Source of the DNA: Mercenaria mercenaria
Lineage: Eukaryota; Mollusca; Bivalvia; Venerida; Veneridae
Direction of reading: 5' to 3'
Length of the DNA stretch: 64,000 nt
NCBI RefSeq assembly: GCF_021730395.1
Contig: NC_069369.1
Coordinates: forward strand, 66,739,501 to 66,803,500
In this document: piece after piece, positions 22,601 to 35,479 of the stretch
Numbering within the stretch: the stretch's first letter is position 1
Layout: each line of letters begins with the position of its first letter
Position numbers and translations under genes: made by a program
Notes under the pieces: generated by a model
Seen by the model: only the letters and a program-made list of their open reading frames with translations
Database searches by the model: none
Told to the model about the DNA's origin: nothing

Positions 22601-24060
22601 AAGCATGTTCTCAATTTGTCCCTCTGTCTATGTAAAATTTCTCAAGAAACAATCTCTCCTTGTTTTGAAGAAATGCAGGATGACACTTTGTGTCATATTC
22701 GTGCACTATTTTTTTGGCCACGCAACAACTTTTGTTGCCATAAAGGAACAAATTTAAATGACATTGGCATTCTCTGCATTGCCATCTATCCATGTACCAG
22801 GTATCATGAAAAATTCCCGCTGTATTTCAAAGTTATTGCAGTATCCCACTCTGCATGGCTGACGTATTGACATGCATAAAAGGGGCAACCCTAAGCCCCA
22901 TCTGGCTAAATACTGGTAAGGGAATAACAACAATGTTTCAATATGCTGCTGTGGAGGAATTAAAGTGAAAATAATATAATTAAAATTCATATATAAAACA
23001 AAAAAATTCTTTAAAATATGAAAACTACACAATGATAATATTAAACTAAGTTTTAAAAGGTTAGATTTTTTCCGTTTTCCCTGGGGAAAAAGAAAGAAAC
23101 TAACATCATTTGAATTGTTATTTTTGCATTTGATGCAAATTTAGGATTATTTTATTAATACATTTATATTTAGTGGGATTTTGGGGGTGAATGTAAAAAT
23201 AATGACCTTTCATTAAATCTTTTAAGGTAAATATGAGTTTTGGCGGCCATTTTGGAAAATGGCCGCCATATCGGCCATCTTGAAAGATATCAAATGGGTC
23301 CCATGAAAAAATGTTTTTAATTTCTTTAATAAATAGCTGTGCCAATTTTGGTGCTTTTCCCATTTTTTTGAAGTATTTTGCATTTTCTGTTACGAATTGT
23401 CGCACTAGTATACAAAAAAACTTTAAAATCTTCCTGTCTAAAACCACAAGACCTGGCCTTTGATATTGGTATGTACATTTCTTTGAGGTCCTCGACCAAA
23501 TTTTTTCAAAAATTATAGCCCTTGGGTGAAAAGAGGGCCCCTGCCCCGAGGGCGGGGGTGTCTCAAGTTTTTTACATAGACTTATATAGGAAAAAACTTT
23601 AAAAATCTTCTTGCCTGAACTGTAAGGCCTATGCTTTTGATATTTGCTATGTTGCATTGCCTTGTGATCCTCTAACACAAAAAATTCAAATTATGGGCCC
23701 CCGGGGTGAAAAGAGGTCCTGCCCCCGGGTCCCAAATTTAATATAGACTTATATAGGAACCTTCTTTTCTGAAAGTTCAAGGTCTAGACCTTTGATATTT
23801 TTGGGTTTTTAGTGTTGCCTAGTGGATGTCTAACAAAATTATTTCCCCGGGGTGAAAAGGACCCGGCCTGGGGGTCACTTTGTTATATGAGTTATATAGA
23901 AATAAATACCTCAAAATTATCCCGAAACATATTTCCTAGACTGTTTAATTATAATTACCTGATGACCTCAAGTGATCAGGGGTCACTTGACTGTGACCTT
24001 GACCTACTGACCTACTTTCTTGTTTTTAAAGATACAGTCTTGAAATTTGGATGACATGTA
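22601..24060. repeat. Diverged dispersed repeats
   Basis: 22,610-22,900 and 23,230-24,060 consist of mollusc-type non-coding repeats ('catgaaaaattcccgctgtatttcaaagtta', 'ggccgccatatcggccatcttg', 'gcccttgggtgaaaagagg'). The unit 'cccgggtgaaaagaggtcc...tagacttatatagga' recurs about every 150-180 bp. A long minus-strand frame (23,118-23,678) is incidental. Confidence 0.6.
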
Positions 24061-24499
24061 GAGTTTTGCACACCGATCGTAAAACTGACTTTCATTGACC
24101 ATGAATCATATCAGATATGATGTCAGATAATGAACGACTAACAAGGTACTACATGTTGTTATTTATACAAAAAAGTCATTTTTCCTAAAGCGAGTTTTTG
24201 GTAGTGTCAGTATGAGTCAAATGACTCAACAGCCCTAAACTGAGTTCATGAAGTGCAGAACAAAAATTAAATGAGAAAACAATTGGTTGAAGAAGAACGT
24301 ATCCATTAATCAACTTAATCAACTCTTACATCACGGCAAAACATTAAAGGATAAAGTGATTGCTGAGTAGTAAAGTCAATGAAAACAAAGCTGTGATGTG
24401 TCTTTGTAAAAAAAAACGATCAAACACAATTACTTGTAAGATGGGTATGTATTCCTTTTGTTATTTTTTAACTTAATTTCAATTTACTTGTATTTTATG

Positions 24500-24695
24500 T
24501 GTTTTGAAAATTTTGTACAAAAATGGAATGACAAATTATGTTATTAGTATATATAACATTATTTAATATTTCAAAACAATAGCCATTTGTCATTCTGACT
24601 AAACAAAGTACAATTATATAGTTGTTAAAAATATTCTCCTGGTCTAAAAAAATGTGAGAATGAACTTTATAAATAACATAGTAAACAACGGTAAT

Positions 24696-24734
<39 letters not shown>

Positions 24735-25210
24735 GTTTTTTAATAATTGCATGTTTTCCAAGGTATTTTTCATCCATAATTGGTTTTGGTGAATAATCAT
24801 AATGCTGAAAACTATTTGCTTTAAAATACAAGACAAAGAAATTTTACCATACATTTTTCACTAATCATAGCATTCTTGAATTATTCGTTATATTCAATTT
24901 ACAATAAAATTTAGAATATTTCTAAATTTCTTCTTCCTGCGGTTGCTTTTCATGTGACATAACTTAACTTGTTTTTGTAGACAAAAGAGATACGAATTAT
25001 TGCATTCTAAAGGAATCCGTGGTGTCCTAAGTACAACATCCCATGTTATTGTTTTAAAAATTGCTGTATTTTAAGATTATCCGTGCATACATAAAATAGG
25101 TCAGTATATGACGTTTCACGTAAATTCCAAGAGAACGTGTATATGCACAAGTTTGGGTGTATGAAACAGTTAAGATATCATTATTTGTGGTAACTGGTTT
25201 TCAAATGTAA
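24500..25210 (-). repeat. Inverted copy of 41,720-42,580
   Basis: The reverse complement matches 41,720-42,580 over most of its length (words 'taagattatccgtgcatacataaaatagg' and 'aacatcccatg'). It is part of the duplicated block described below, in opposite orientation. A (TG)n microsatellite at 24,698-24,731 sits inside. Confidence 0.65.
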
Positions 25211-26839
25211 AATAAACAGTCTTTAGAAAAAAAGATGAAATTATTATAATGCTTACATTTCTATAGGTTGGATTAAAACCACGAAAGGAAGTTTGTCAGA
25301 TGTTTCAATTATTATATAATAAGACGTTTTCCAAATGAAAACTGTATCATTCTTTGACCGAAGTTGAAATAAATCAATATTTTGTCTCAGGCGAAGTATA
25401 GGATAAATCATGAATGATAATTGAGCCGCACCATGAGAAAACAAATATAGTGCATTTGCGACCAGCATGGATCCAAACCAGCCTGCGCATTCGCATGTTG
25501 TCCTCTAACGGTTTCTCTAATTGCAATAGGCTTTGCGGCTCAGTTATTTATTTTTTAATTCCAAATATGTGATTCAAAATTGTTATCCTCTTCATCGTTG
25601 ATTACTGGTTTTATGATATTTGTACAAGATTTTCACTTTTTCTTGGAAAATTGACCGAAACTTGGTCTATAGATGACAAAAACTTTTGCGATATTAACAT
25701 ATGTGCACATTTATTGAGACTCAGGTGTCTCTAGGACTAGCGTCCTCTTACTTCAAACAAATATTTAATTCTAACACGATCCGATTCATTTTCCTGAAAA
25801 GAAGGCTGAAAACAGTGAATTATTATTCAACAATTCAAAAATCATTGTTAGCTGCGCCCTCGTGATATAATTCCTTCGCATCTGAACTCCAAACAATGAC
25901 TTATTCAGCGACAAATCACTAAATGAGATATATTATTCCTTAAATAAAACTATGTAATTTATCATTTTGTAAAACCTGTGTATCTTTATTTGTTTATAGA
26001 CGTTTACATCAGTCATACTACTGTAACTAACAGTTCGTTGTATATAATTGTAAAGCAGGGCAAAAAAAAGAAAAGTTTTTTTTTTGTTTGTTTCTTTTTC
26101 TTCTTATTTTCCGTTTGAATTAAGGGGTTATACCAGTTACGTTGAAAATAGGCTCAATAACGTCATATTTCCGGGCCCTTTGAAATCACTGGATACAGTA
26201 AATATATCCTTGTAGGGTTCACATCAAGCCGGTCCTAAATGGCTTAAGGGTTTTGCATATTTCAATATCTTTCATCTTTGATGAACTGACTTAATCAACC
26301 GAACCTTTTATTGCTTTGTTTGGTTGTATTCTGTGCTTTGAAAATTGATACTTTAAAAGATTTTATTCAATAGGTATGCAAGTAAAATATATATTATCTA
26401 AGTACATTATCTGCAAAAAGATAAATACTTAGAGCAGGACTGTTGCATATCTCCTGTCTTGTATAGGCTGTATACCTTTTTAGTTTCTCCATGATTGAGA
26501 TTGGTGCATCCTTGTAGCACATGATATACTGTCTTGAGTATATTCTCATTTGCTCCCCACTTTGTTCTAGCAAATTAATGCATCATGGCAAGCTACCTAC
26601 CGGTAACTAAAATAATGTTGAAAAACGGTGCTACACCATTTTTTAAAAGAAAAAGATACAAACAACATTTTACGATATGAGAAGCTATTTTTTTCTTTTT
26701 TGTATTTTTATTTCCCTCATTAAGATGATGTGTACCACCTTTAACATATGACGGGATATATAATATTTACTAGAGCGTGGCGTCGTAATGAGACCTTTAT
26801 TGAACGTAATCAATAACAATCTTTTTCATCATGTTTACC
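25211..26839. other. Gene-free stretch with MITE fragments
   Basis: 25,421-25,555 is a worn copy of the palindromic MITE of 32,973-33,215. 25,770-25,950 is a reversed copy of the foldback unit at 35,876-36,260. The rest is AT-rich with no gene seen. Confidence 0.5.
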
Positions 26840-28100
26840 GCTTTAATAGACGTTTTGCATGCGGTTTTCCTGTTGGATTGTTACTCTTATTTTCCTTTCC
26901 TTTCACTATTATATTTTTACTAAAATGGTTTCAATAAATGTCATTTAAAGACACTTATGCGACAAATTATATTAAGACCCGACTCTCGGTATACATGTAT
27001 TTATAAAACTGTACCTAATAAAATTGTAAACGTTTCATTATATTAATAAGAGGTTATGACACGAATACACATACACACCACACATTTGGTGTTCAGCCAT
27101 TTTACAGTTCTTGTTTTGATTTTGTCTGATGGAGCAGGCAGAATACTCCATAACGGTTACTTGTAAATGCTTATAAGGATTCAGCTGTTTTCCTATTTGT
27201 GTTTTTGCCTGCTTTACCACACCCTTAACACTATGTCTGTTATTGCTTTTGCTGTCTTTTGTTGCCATTAAATATCGTTTTGATTGACCTATCCCAACCA
27301 TATTTATAGTAAAATATGTTCCGGGGCCACTCGAGCCAAGGTCAATGTCACTGTTACTAACAATGCTTCAAATTCGTTTTTTACAAATAAAATCTGAAAA
27401 GTAGATCCCTCGGAAGCACCGAGAACAAGGCACACAGTGAAAATTGCAGACTCGCTTTGATTGAGTCTGTTCATGAGCAGCATTGGAAAATGCAACACTG
27501 CCCACGCCCTCTAGCACCGGCTTAAGCAGTATTCAGTCTTCAAATCTAAAAGAAATGAAATCAATGATCTCGAAGGACCAGAAAATATAACACTGAAGGA
27601 CCAGAAAATATAACACTGAGATTAAGTCGGGGCGACATTTTTACGGCCGCCAATCAGCACTTAACAGTGACAGGAACTAATAAGTATTCCTTTATTCCTA
27701 TATATGCAGTTTGTGTTTTAATTGTTTCTTTGCTTAAAACCTTATATGTCCAAAATCATGTTATGCTATAGATTGCATCATTAAAAACTTTTACTTTAAT
27801 CTTAAAACTACAAACGAGACATGAACCACCAGAAACAATTTTTTCATTTCTCCAACTTTATGTCATATAATCCATATGAACTTTTATTAAATTATATTCA
27901 AAACCGTTGCAGAGTATACCATTGCAACATTTTGCTAGAAGTTAGGAGAAAAATGCCAAATATACCAGTCCTGGAAGCATGCAACTTGTCATCCATCATG
28001 ATTCATGCACAGGAGCTCGGAGTCATGATTGTATTTTTCCTGCGTTGTTTTGCCTTAATACCGTGACCGAGTAACCAATACCCGAGTTTGTGAGTATTTT

Positions 28101-28252
28101 TTAACCCTTAGCCTGCTGGCGGCAGATGATTCTGCCTTTGCGACCAGTGCAGACCAAGATCAGCCTGCACATCCCCTTTGAGTAATAAGTGGTACTGTCC
28201 AAATTGAAAGATGGACCAGTCCATTACAGAAATATAGCAGGGTAAGGGTTAA
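28101..28252. mobile_element. Small MITE, complete
   Basis: Ends are inverted: TTAACCCTTAGCCTGCT at the left and AGCAGGGTAAGGGTTAA at the right. The inner part reads 'gattctgcctttgcgaccagtgcagacca'. A longer relative lies at 42,243-42,462. Confidence 0.75.
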
Positions 28253-28869
28253 AAGTAGAGATTATGGAAACTTTGGATTGTATTCGTCAATGCCGTAAGC
28301 TCCGTCAATACATAAAGTCCAGATATGGCCGAAAAATCTGCGTTCCTGACCTCGAGCTCCTGTGGATTCATGTATAAATTTGAAACCGTCGCAGTGCTTT
28401 ATCTTTGGATGATTTTGATTAGTTCTCAAAAACACATTGTTTAGGTAAGTCGCTGTAATAACCACCAGAATACATGGAAAGGTAATGATCTAGGTCGAAA
28501 AGGGGTCATAATTCTGCTTGAAAGATTAACCTTTTTACTCATTTATTTTCAGTTTTATATTCATTACTACTCGGTGAATCTGCATAACTTGAGGACACTT
28601 TCGTTAAGACTTTCCCACATTCAAAGTGAATATATAGGCCTTTCCCGATTATAGAGTGAATCACCCTATTCAGTTTCAGAAATAAACTGATAATCATGTG
28701 AGGTTTTGTGTTTCTATCTTAAATACTTTTTTCATAACAAGCATTTTCAATTCTTTTACCAAATCAAGGAGTAAAACTTTTACTGAGTCAAGGGAGATAA
28801 AACAATACGTGAGCAAAGCTTATGTGCTAACTGATATGTATTTGAAGTTAAGTGATTCTAGCTGATTAC

Positions 28870-29060
28870 ATTTTTGAATTATAACCATTTTCATATTTTT
28901 ACCAAATCAAGGGGCAAAACTCTACTTTTACTGGGTTTATGGGGGATAAAACAATATATGAGCAAAAGCCATGTGCTAAGTATTTACGCATGGACGGACG
29001 AACAACCGGACGGACAACACCAAAACAGTATCCTTTCGCCTTCGACAGGGGATAATTAAA
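28870..29060 (+). repeat. Mollusc-type dispersed repeat tail
   Basis: 'ggggcaaaactctacttttactgggttt...gcatggacggacgaacaaccggacggacaa' matches 45,780-45,950 in the second copy of the duplication. Non-coding. Confidence 0.6.
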
Positions 29061-30279
29061 TTGTTTCAGCTAAGTTTGTTTTAATATTTTAGTGCATCGA
29101 CGCTTACATGGCATCTGTCTTAGGGTAGCTACGAGTCCGAATTCAAACATAAGCTCTCCAATGTGATGGTTGAACGCAGAAACGTCGTAACCTGTATTGC
29201 ATAAAGAAGGGCATACGACAGTATCCCGTTCAAACTTTGAATAGCTTTTCAGAGTAGAGCAAAAAACTATCATTATAAGGCATGTCTACCTAAAAACATC
29301 AATGCGACAACAGGAGATAAAAGGTCATGGTAGATTTCTCGGAAGCACGGAGCATCCCAAACACAGCCATAGAGCCATGCATCGCAAAGTAGGCCCACAA
29401 CAAACAGAAGCTGTAACGGAAAAATATTGTAGACAAGTCAAAATGTAAGCTCTTATTTTTATTTCAAATATCCATTCCACGTAATATCCATTCGTGCTTT
29501 CGTCTGAAATGATAACAATGACAGAAAAATTATTTTTATTGTTACTTTGACACATGTTACTGCTTGATAATATACATAAGAACTGCAACGTTTTATGTTT
29601 TGACCAAATAATGTATATACATCTATATATTATCTATAAGTACTAAATCAAACACGAGTCTATATTATAATGGCGATGATAAACATATTTATTGACTATT
29701 TTATAAGATGATCGCTTTTGAATTACAAATTCATATGATATATGATATCAATATATAATTTGCCATGAAATAATTTGTGAAGCGATGGTTTGTGTATTTT
29801 GTGCGGCGTTCCGTGTGGTCCATACCGTTTGGAACATTTCTCCTCAAATCTCGATGACACAATTCGCGATGATTAAAGCTGAAAGCAAGATGAACAAGGG
29901 AATTATGAAGTATTACCATGCAATACAAAGTCCCCTACTGGAAGGCAGGTAATTTTCTTTACCGCAGTATTACATAATGAATTGATATTTGTCAATGATT
30001 TATTATAAACAATATTGTACTATATATATAATATGTTATATCATATTTGGATTAAAAATTGCATAAACAAAAATCTACAGTTATTGACTGCCTATAACAT
30101 CTATAAATATAAAACAAAAAAAAATTCATTCCAATTTTCATTATCATTTTATTCTTAAATTGGTAGGAAAATATGAGAACATGTAAGAAATCATATTCAA
30201 GGGAAGTGATTCTAAGAAAATACACCAACATTTTTAACTGGGTTCATATGACACATCAGCTTATTTTAAAATATTTTAC

Positions 30280-30840
30280 AGACCGGACAAATTAGCCTTT
30301 TGACCTTCAAATATGACCTTGACATTTGAGCTAATGGTCCGGGTATCACAGATGACACACTGTCTCATTATGGAGAACATTTGTGTCAAGTATTATTAAA
30401 ATCCCTAAATGGATGACAGCGTTATGGACCAGAAAGAAAAAATCCTTATTGACGTTTGACCTCCAAATTCCAAGTGTGACCTTGACGTTTGAGCTAACGG
30501 TCTGGGTGTTGCGCATGACATGTTTTTTTTTCTATTATGGATACATTTGTGCCAAGTTCTTGAAGTAATATTGAAATCCCTTTAAGGATTATTGAGTTAC
30601 AGACTGGACAGGAAAAAAGCACTGTTGGCATTTGACCTGCAATTGTGGCCATAACCTAACAGCTAGGGTCTTGAATTCGAGCATGAAATGTTGTGTCATC
30701 CTGAGAAATATTTGTGCCAAGTAATATTTAAATCCTCTTTTTCATGACAATGTTATGGACCTTTAAGGAAAAAGCCTAATTGACCTTTGATCTCCGAGTG
30801 TGACCTTGGCCTTTATACTATGGTTCCGTTCGTGCGCACA
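30280..30840 (+). repeat. Tandem repeat, unit about 160-180 bp, copy 1
   Basis: At least three diverged units with 'tgaccttgacgtttgagcta', 'atggagaacatttgtg.caagta' and 'gatgacagcgttatggacc'. The second duplication copy has the same units at 46,840-47,180. Non-coding. Confidence 0.7.
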
Positions 30841-30844
30841 AGAA

Positions 30845-31110
30845 AAACAATTAACAGAGTTAGCCATATAAATGGGATTTGAATGAGAAAATGGTTTATG
30901 TAAAATGTGTAATCAAAATATAACAGAAACTGAATATTATTTCCTTTTATGTTGACAAAATATTCGGACAATCGTAAAGGGCATCTTGGTCACCTATCAT
31001 GGCCTTCTTTGAAAAAGTTTAATTCTCTCATGTTTTGTACGAATCAGAAAAATAATTTAAGAAGTTTTTGAAATACACAAAAACACCATTGGAAATTCTG
31101 TTTCATGAAA
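30845..31110 (+). pseudogene. LINE C-terminal fragment, heavily decayed
   Basis: Translation near 30,895-30,950 gives CKMCNQNITETEYYFLLC. A KKFNSLM.CTNQK stretch follows about 50 residues on. This resembles the zinc-knuckle end of CR1/RTE-type LINE proteins (C..C...E...H/Y..L.C). Several stops interrupt it. It occupies the place corresponding to the LINE insertion in the second duplication copy but seems to be a different family. Confidence 0.4.
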
Positions 31111-32972
31111 TATTAACTTGCTTGTAATATAATTATTTATTTGTGCCATACTTCACATTAATTAAGTGTGCTAACTAAAGAATCTGTTGACCAGCCAAAA
31201 TTATTGATACAACAAGACCTACTTGTTTCTGAGTGAAGTGTAATCATAGTTCCATATAATTGATCGATTTTACTGCCAAAATACAGGAGTCATGATTATT
31301 ACAAAGTGAAGCGATTTTGACTATTCCATTCTTTTCTATCTAGTGGATTTTTACTTAGAAATGAGATATTTTGACCACCCCGTCACTTCTATCCAATGTA
31401 TCATTTTTTAAACTAGGGGGACAATGTCTAGGAAGATTTTTAGCGTCTCCTATCAGATATATACCGTGTTAGATCTAAACCACGAAGGTGATCGAGAGGA
31501 CGTTAACTGAAACTGAAATGGATACCTGTGTAACTGAATCATAAGTTATGTATGTAATTTTTTCCTTTTTAATACCTTTATTAAATATTTTCCTTTTTAA
31601 TTCATTTTTAAACGCAACCTTTACAACTTTTTAACAAGGGCGTAGTGTAATTACTCAAAACTGCGAATAAATATATTTGGTTCGGCATATATTATGTTTT
31701 ATTCATTGTCTCTAGTGACTGTTCAAAATATGTGTGTGCGCAAAGTTATCTTAAATAGTAGAAACTTTGGAAGTTCTAAGCAAGTCCTTTACGACCTGCA
31801 TTGATAAACCGAAGGTGTAGATTTTAATTTTTCTCTTTTATATAGAATTGTTCTGTTGGAACTTTGCTGAGATTTTTTCTTCGTATTGTTCCAATAAACC
31901 GGGTATGAAGTCTTTGGACACTGCAGAGGATGGTATGTTGTTCCGTTCAATAAACGAAAATCTTTTAATGACAGAAGTGTTAGTAATGTATGTCCGAGCC
32001 GGTAGAACGGCATATCTTTGACTATTAAGTAGTCTTAATCTTTAAAGGTTTTAAAGACGAGTTCCGAAGAATAGTCTGAAAAACACTTTATGTTAGAAAT
32101 TGTTAAACGTTGTATCAGAACACAGCAGTTAAGTATTGTGGTTTGCGGAGTTATGCCAGCTGCATTTTTGTTATTTTCCTTGAATGTTTATTTGGATTTT
32201 GGTTACTTTATTGTGTTTTGTGACTGACCAGATGTATCATAATGATATTTTTATGTTATAAAATTTATTGTACAACGCTATCGAATATTTACTTGTATAA
32301 AGATAGGCGTTTGATAGAAATAAAGTTTCAGTTTGAGATTTTTTAAAGTGATGAAGTACATCATTTTAAATGTGGTGATGTTTTAATACTATTATGTGAA
32401 CATTAACGAGACATTAATTAACTACAAAACGTGAGAAAGAAACGAGTCACAATGACATTACAACATGAGAAAACATAAACTTATAAACATAAAACAAAAG
32501 GTAAATAAAAAATGCCCCATGAATTATAAAATCTGAGGTGTGTGTATGTGGGGTTGGATGGTATTTTGTATTGTTTTGTTATACTTGATGTTTTATTAAT
32601 TACTTCACTTACTGAAGCAGTTAGAAAGTAAAACTCTTAAAATTGTATAAAATCGTGCTTGAAAGAAAACCAATCTTCTCATTTTATTTCTTCTATTAAT
32701 TGATGAATAAGACATGAAAGAAAAATAATCTATTACTAGCTGAATGTGCAGATGGAAAAAAACTTGCTGTCGGGTAACTATTTTGTGGTAACTCAGCAGA
32801 GCCTCGCATTTGCCTAAACAGGTACTCTCCGGCCAGATATTTCCTCCCGCCCCTTCAATTAGTGAGTCTACGATTCTTATATATAAATGAACAAGCAGGC
32901 AGAAAGTGAACAAAAAGGGCTTACCTATTGTATTGCACTGTCGTTTGAAAATAATTATAGTAACTAATCTAC

Positions 32973-33215
32973 ATATGAGCCGTGCCATGGGAAAACCAAC
33001 ATAGTGGGTGTGCGACCAGCATGGATCCAGACCAGCCTGCGCATCCGCGCAGTCTGGTCAGGATCCATGCTGTTCGCTAACAGTTTCTCCAATTCCAATA
33101 GGCTTTAAAAGCGAACAGCATGGAGCCTGACCAGACTGCGCGGATGCGCAGGCTGGTCTGGATCCATGCTGGTCGCACACCCACTATGTTGGTTTTCCCA
33201 TGGCACGGCTCATAT
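32973..33215. mobile_element. Palindromic foldback MITE, complete
   Basis: A 243-bp near-perfect palindrome from ATATGAGCCGTGCCATGGG to CCCATGGCACGGCTCATAT. The arms contain 'gaccagcatggatccagacc', 'gcgcagtctggtcagg' and a short loop around 33,085. The second duplication copy (about 51,715) lacks it, which gives an empty site. Partial relatives lie at 16,176-16,325 and 25,421-25,555. No coding capacity. Confidence 0.88.
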
Positions 33216-34211
33216 CAGTTTTACTGATGTGGCCCTCATACTTGACAATCTATTGTATACGTATACAGTTCGGACTCATAACGGCTTATAACTGGACTTC
33301 ACCGTAAGTGTCAGGGAATGTTTGCTTTCTTGCCACTGTTTTTAAAGATCTATCATAGAAAAACTGAAATATTTTCGTTCATGACTTGCATCGAAAATTT
33401 GTTTGTTCAGTTACACGTTTCTTTGTTTATAAGATTATTTATAGTTGCCACCGGTAACCTATATAGGCGATTCGTTCGAAAGACTGTTAGTATTGGAGTT
33501 GGAGGATAGGATAGTGCAAGATATAGAAATTTCAGAAGTTTTTTTCTGGTTCTTTAGCGTGTCAGTGATAATTTACTTTCGAATACACGGAACTCTTATT
33601 CCAAAGTTAGTAATTTTCAGTTAGAGGATTGGCGTCATGAACTCACAACCCACTATGTGGCCATTTAGTACGCTTTGTCTTGAAAAATATCTTGGTCGTA
33701 TGTCTGTTTAAACAAGATATGAAGTGAGTAGTCCAATATGTAATTCCTTGTTGTTAATGAAGTATGGAATAATGAGTCATATAAGGGTGTTGTAGTTGTG
33801 TTTGTTGCTGACTGTACTTAGAAAAATCTCTAGTTCACTTTTATTGTGATTTTTAAGGTTTTACTTTTATGCATTGAGTAAATGTCCACATAAGCATAAT
33901 TACTCAAAACAGCTTTTCTCATGGTAACTTTTTTCCAAGAATATATTACTTTTTCTAATATGTATCATAACATTTAAATAGTTTATTTTATTTCATTTGA
34001 GATGTTATACTAACAGGTTAATACGGTTTTCACAGTTTGAACTGAATATGAGATCTAAAGATTTGATTGTTTATATGAAATAAAGGAGGAACTGGAAAAG
34101 TGAAATGTAACCTACATATATCTTTAAACAGGAAATTCAATGTACACTGTATTTATGTACTGAAGGAAATATAAAAAAATGACAAGGACAAATTACCGTC
34201 AATTGCCAATC

Positions 34212-34974
34212 TCAGTATGCGCGTCTCCCGGGATACATATGGCCGCTGCCTCCGCCAGACATATAGCTACCCGAATATCCTGGATACATATGGCCGCTGG
34301 CTCCGCCAGACATATAGCTACCCGAATAACCGGGATACATATGGCCACTGCCTCCGCCAGACATATAGCTACCCGAATAGCCGGGATACATATGGCCACT
34401 GCCTCCGCCAGACATATAGCTACCCGAATAGCCGGGATACATATGGCCGCTGCCTCCGCCAGACATATAGCTACCCGAATAGCCGGGATACATACGCCCG
34501 CTGCCTCCGCCAGACATATAGCTACCCGAATAGCCGGGATACATACGGCCGCTGCCTCCGCCAGACATATAGCTACCCGAATAGCCGGGATACATACGCC
34601 CGCTGCCTCCGCCAGACATATAGCTACCCGAATAGCCGGGATACATTACCCGAATAGCCGGGATACATACGGCCGCTTCCTCCGCCAGACATATAGCTAC
34701 CCGAATAGCCGGGATACATATGGCCACTGCCTCCGCCAGACATATAGCTACTCGAATAGCCGGGATACATATGGCTACCGCCTCCGCCAGTCCCATAGCT
34801 CGAATAGCTGGGGTACGTATGGCTACCGCCTCCGCCAGGCCTATAGCTCGAATAGCCGGGATACATATAGCCACTGCCTGCGCCAGGCCTTAACCTCTGC
34901 GCTTCAACAGAGAAGAATGCTACCGTGACTACAATGCCGATAAGAAGCAGTGGTGATTGTTGTGCGTTCTTCAT
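34212..34974 (-). CDS. Secreted Gly/Tyr/Met-rich repeat protein, copy 1 (frame shifted inside the repeat array)
   Basis: Starts at 34,974 with a clear signal peptide (MKNAQQSPLLLIGIVVTVAFF, cleavage near SVEA). Diverged units follow, and then about eleven units of 17 residues (51 bp), consensus PGYSGSYMSGGGSGHMY. One unit near 34,646 is 22 bp instead of 51. The frame from the ATG therefore ends after 116 codons (34,624), while the distal units stay open in another frame down to ...MYPGRRAY and a stop at 34,212. This may be a true disruption or a collapsed-repeat assembly error. The ATG follows CTTAACAG|ATC, a likely acceptor conserved in the paralog, so a 5' non-coding exon lies upstream near 35,100. 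No domain is recognised. A secreted structural, adhesive or antimicrobial peptide is possible but unproven. Confidence 0.65.
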
Positions 34975-35150
34975 GATCTGTTAAGAAATGAAGAAAATTT
35001 TGATGTAAAATGCACATTTATTTAGTAATGAATAGGAATAACTGCTCTTTTCTTATAGAGAATGTCTTATCGTAAATTTCAAAAGCTGCTGTACCTAAAT
35101 ATTGAATTATGTACCTCCAGTAGAGACTCTTCAGTATTCTGTACAAATCT
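34975..35150 (-). other. Upstream intron and possible 5' exon of copy 1 gene
   Basis: The minus-strand acceptor TTCATTTCTTAACAG is at 34,978-34,992. Around 35,080-35,130 the minus strand reads ...CTGGAG|GTACATAATTC and CAATATTTAG|GTACAGC, two possible donors. Both are kept in the second copy (53,700-53,735). Which one is used cannot be decided from sequence. Confidence 0.35.
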
Positions 35151-35479
35151 ATAAAATTTCACTGCGAAGACCGCAAATTTGTATATTTTATTACATGTTA
35201 TATAATCTGAAGAAGCTTTCGTGTGTACGGGCCCTCCGTAAGGATTTTAATTTACCCAACATACAAAAGATTTTCATCTATACAAAAATACAGTTCGGCA
35301 AAAAATGGAGATTTTAAATGAGGTCATAGAAATCTAGCGGTGTGCCGTTACCACGGAAACGTCTGCTGAAGCTGGTAATCGCGGAAACTCAAAAACTTTC
35401 TTTTATCATATTTTAAAAGATAATTGTACTAGAAAATTGATTTCTTCATATTTTCATTAAGTTATGAATATCTATTGTT

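Larger units (their letters stand above)
26840..35150 (+). repeat. Segmental duplication, copy 1
   Basis: Colinear blocks match 42,590-53,750: 26,840-27,060/42,590-42,800; 27,305-27,360/44,205-44,260; 27,680-29,060/44,300-45,940; 29,075-30,620/45,960-47,180; 31,590-33,660/50,570-52,640; 33,700-35,150/52,930-53,750. Divergence is considerable, with many small indels. The block ends at the secreted repeat-protein gene. Confidence 0.75.

Noticed and set aside
23118-23678. Minus-strand frame of 186 codons
   Set aside because: It runs through several units of a non-coding dispersed repeat, and no domain or splice context supports it.
34179-34928. Long plus-strand frame with HIATRIAGIHMA-type repeats
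   Set aside because: It is the antisense shadow of the minus-strand repeat gene, whose own frame has a signal peptide, a conserved acceptor and an intact paralog.
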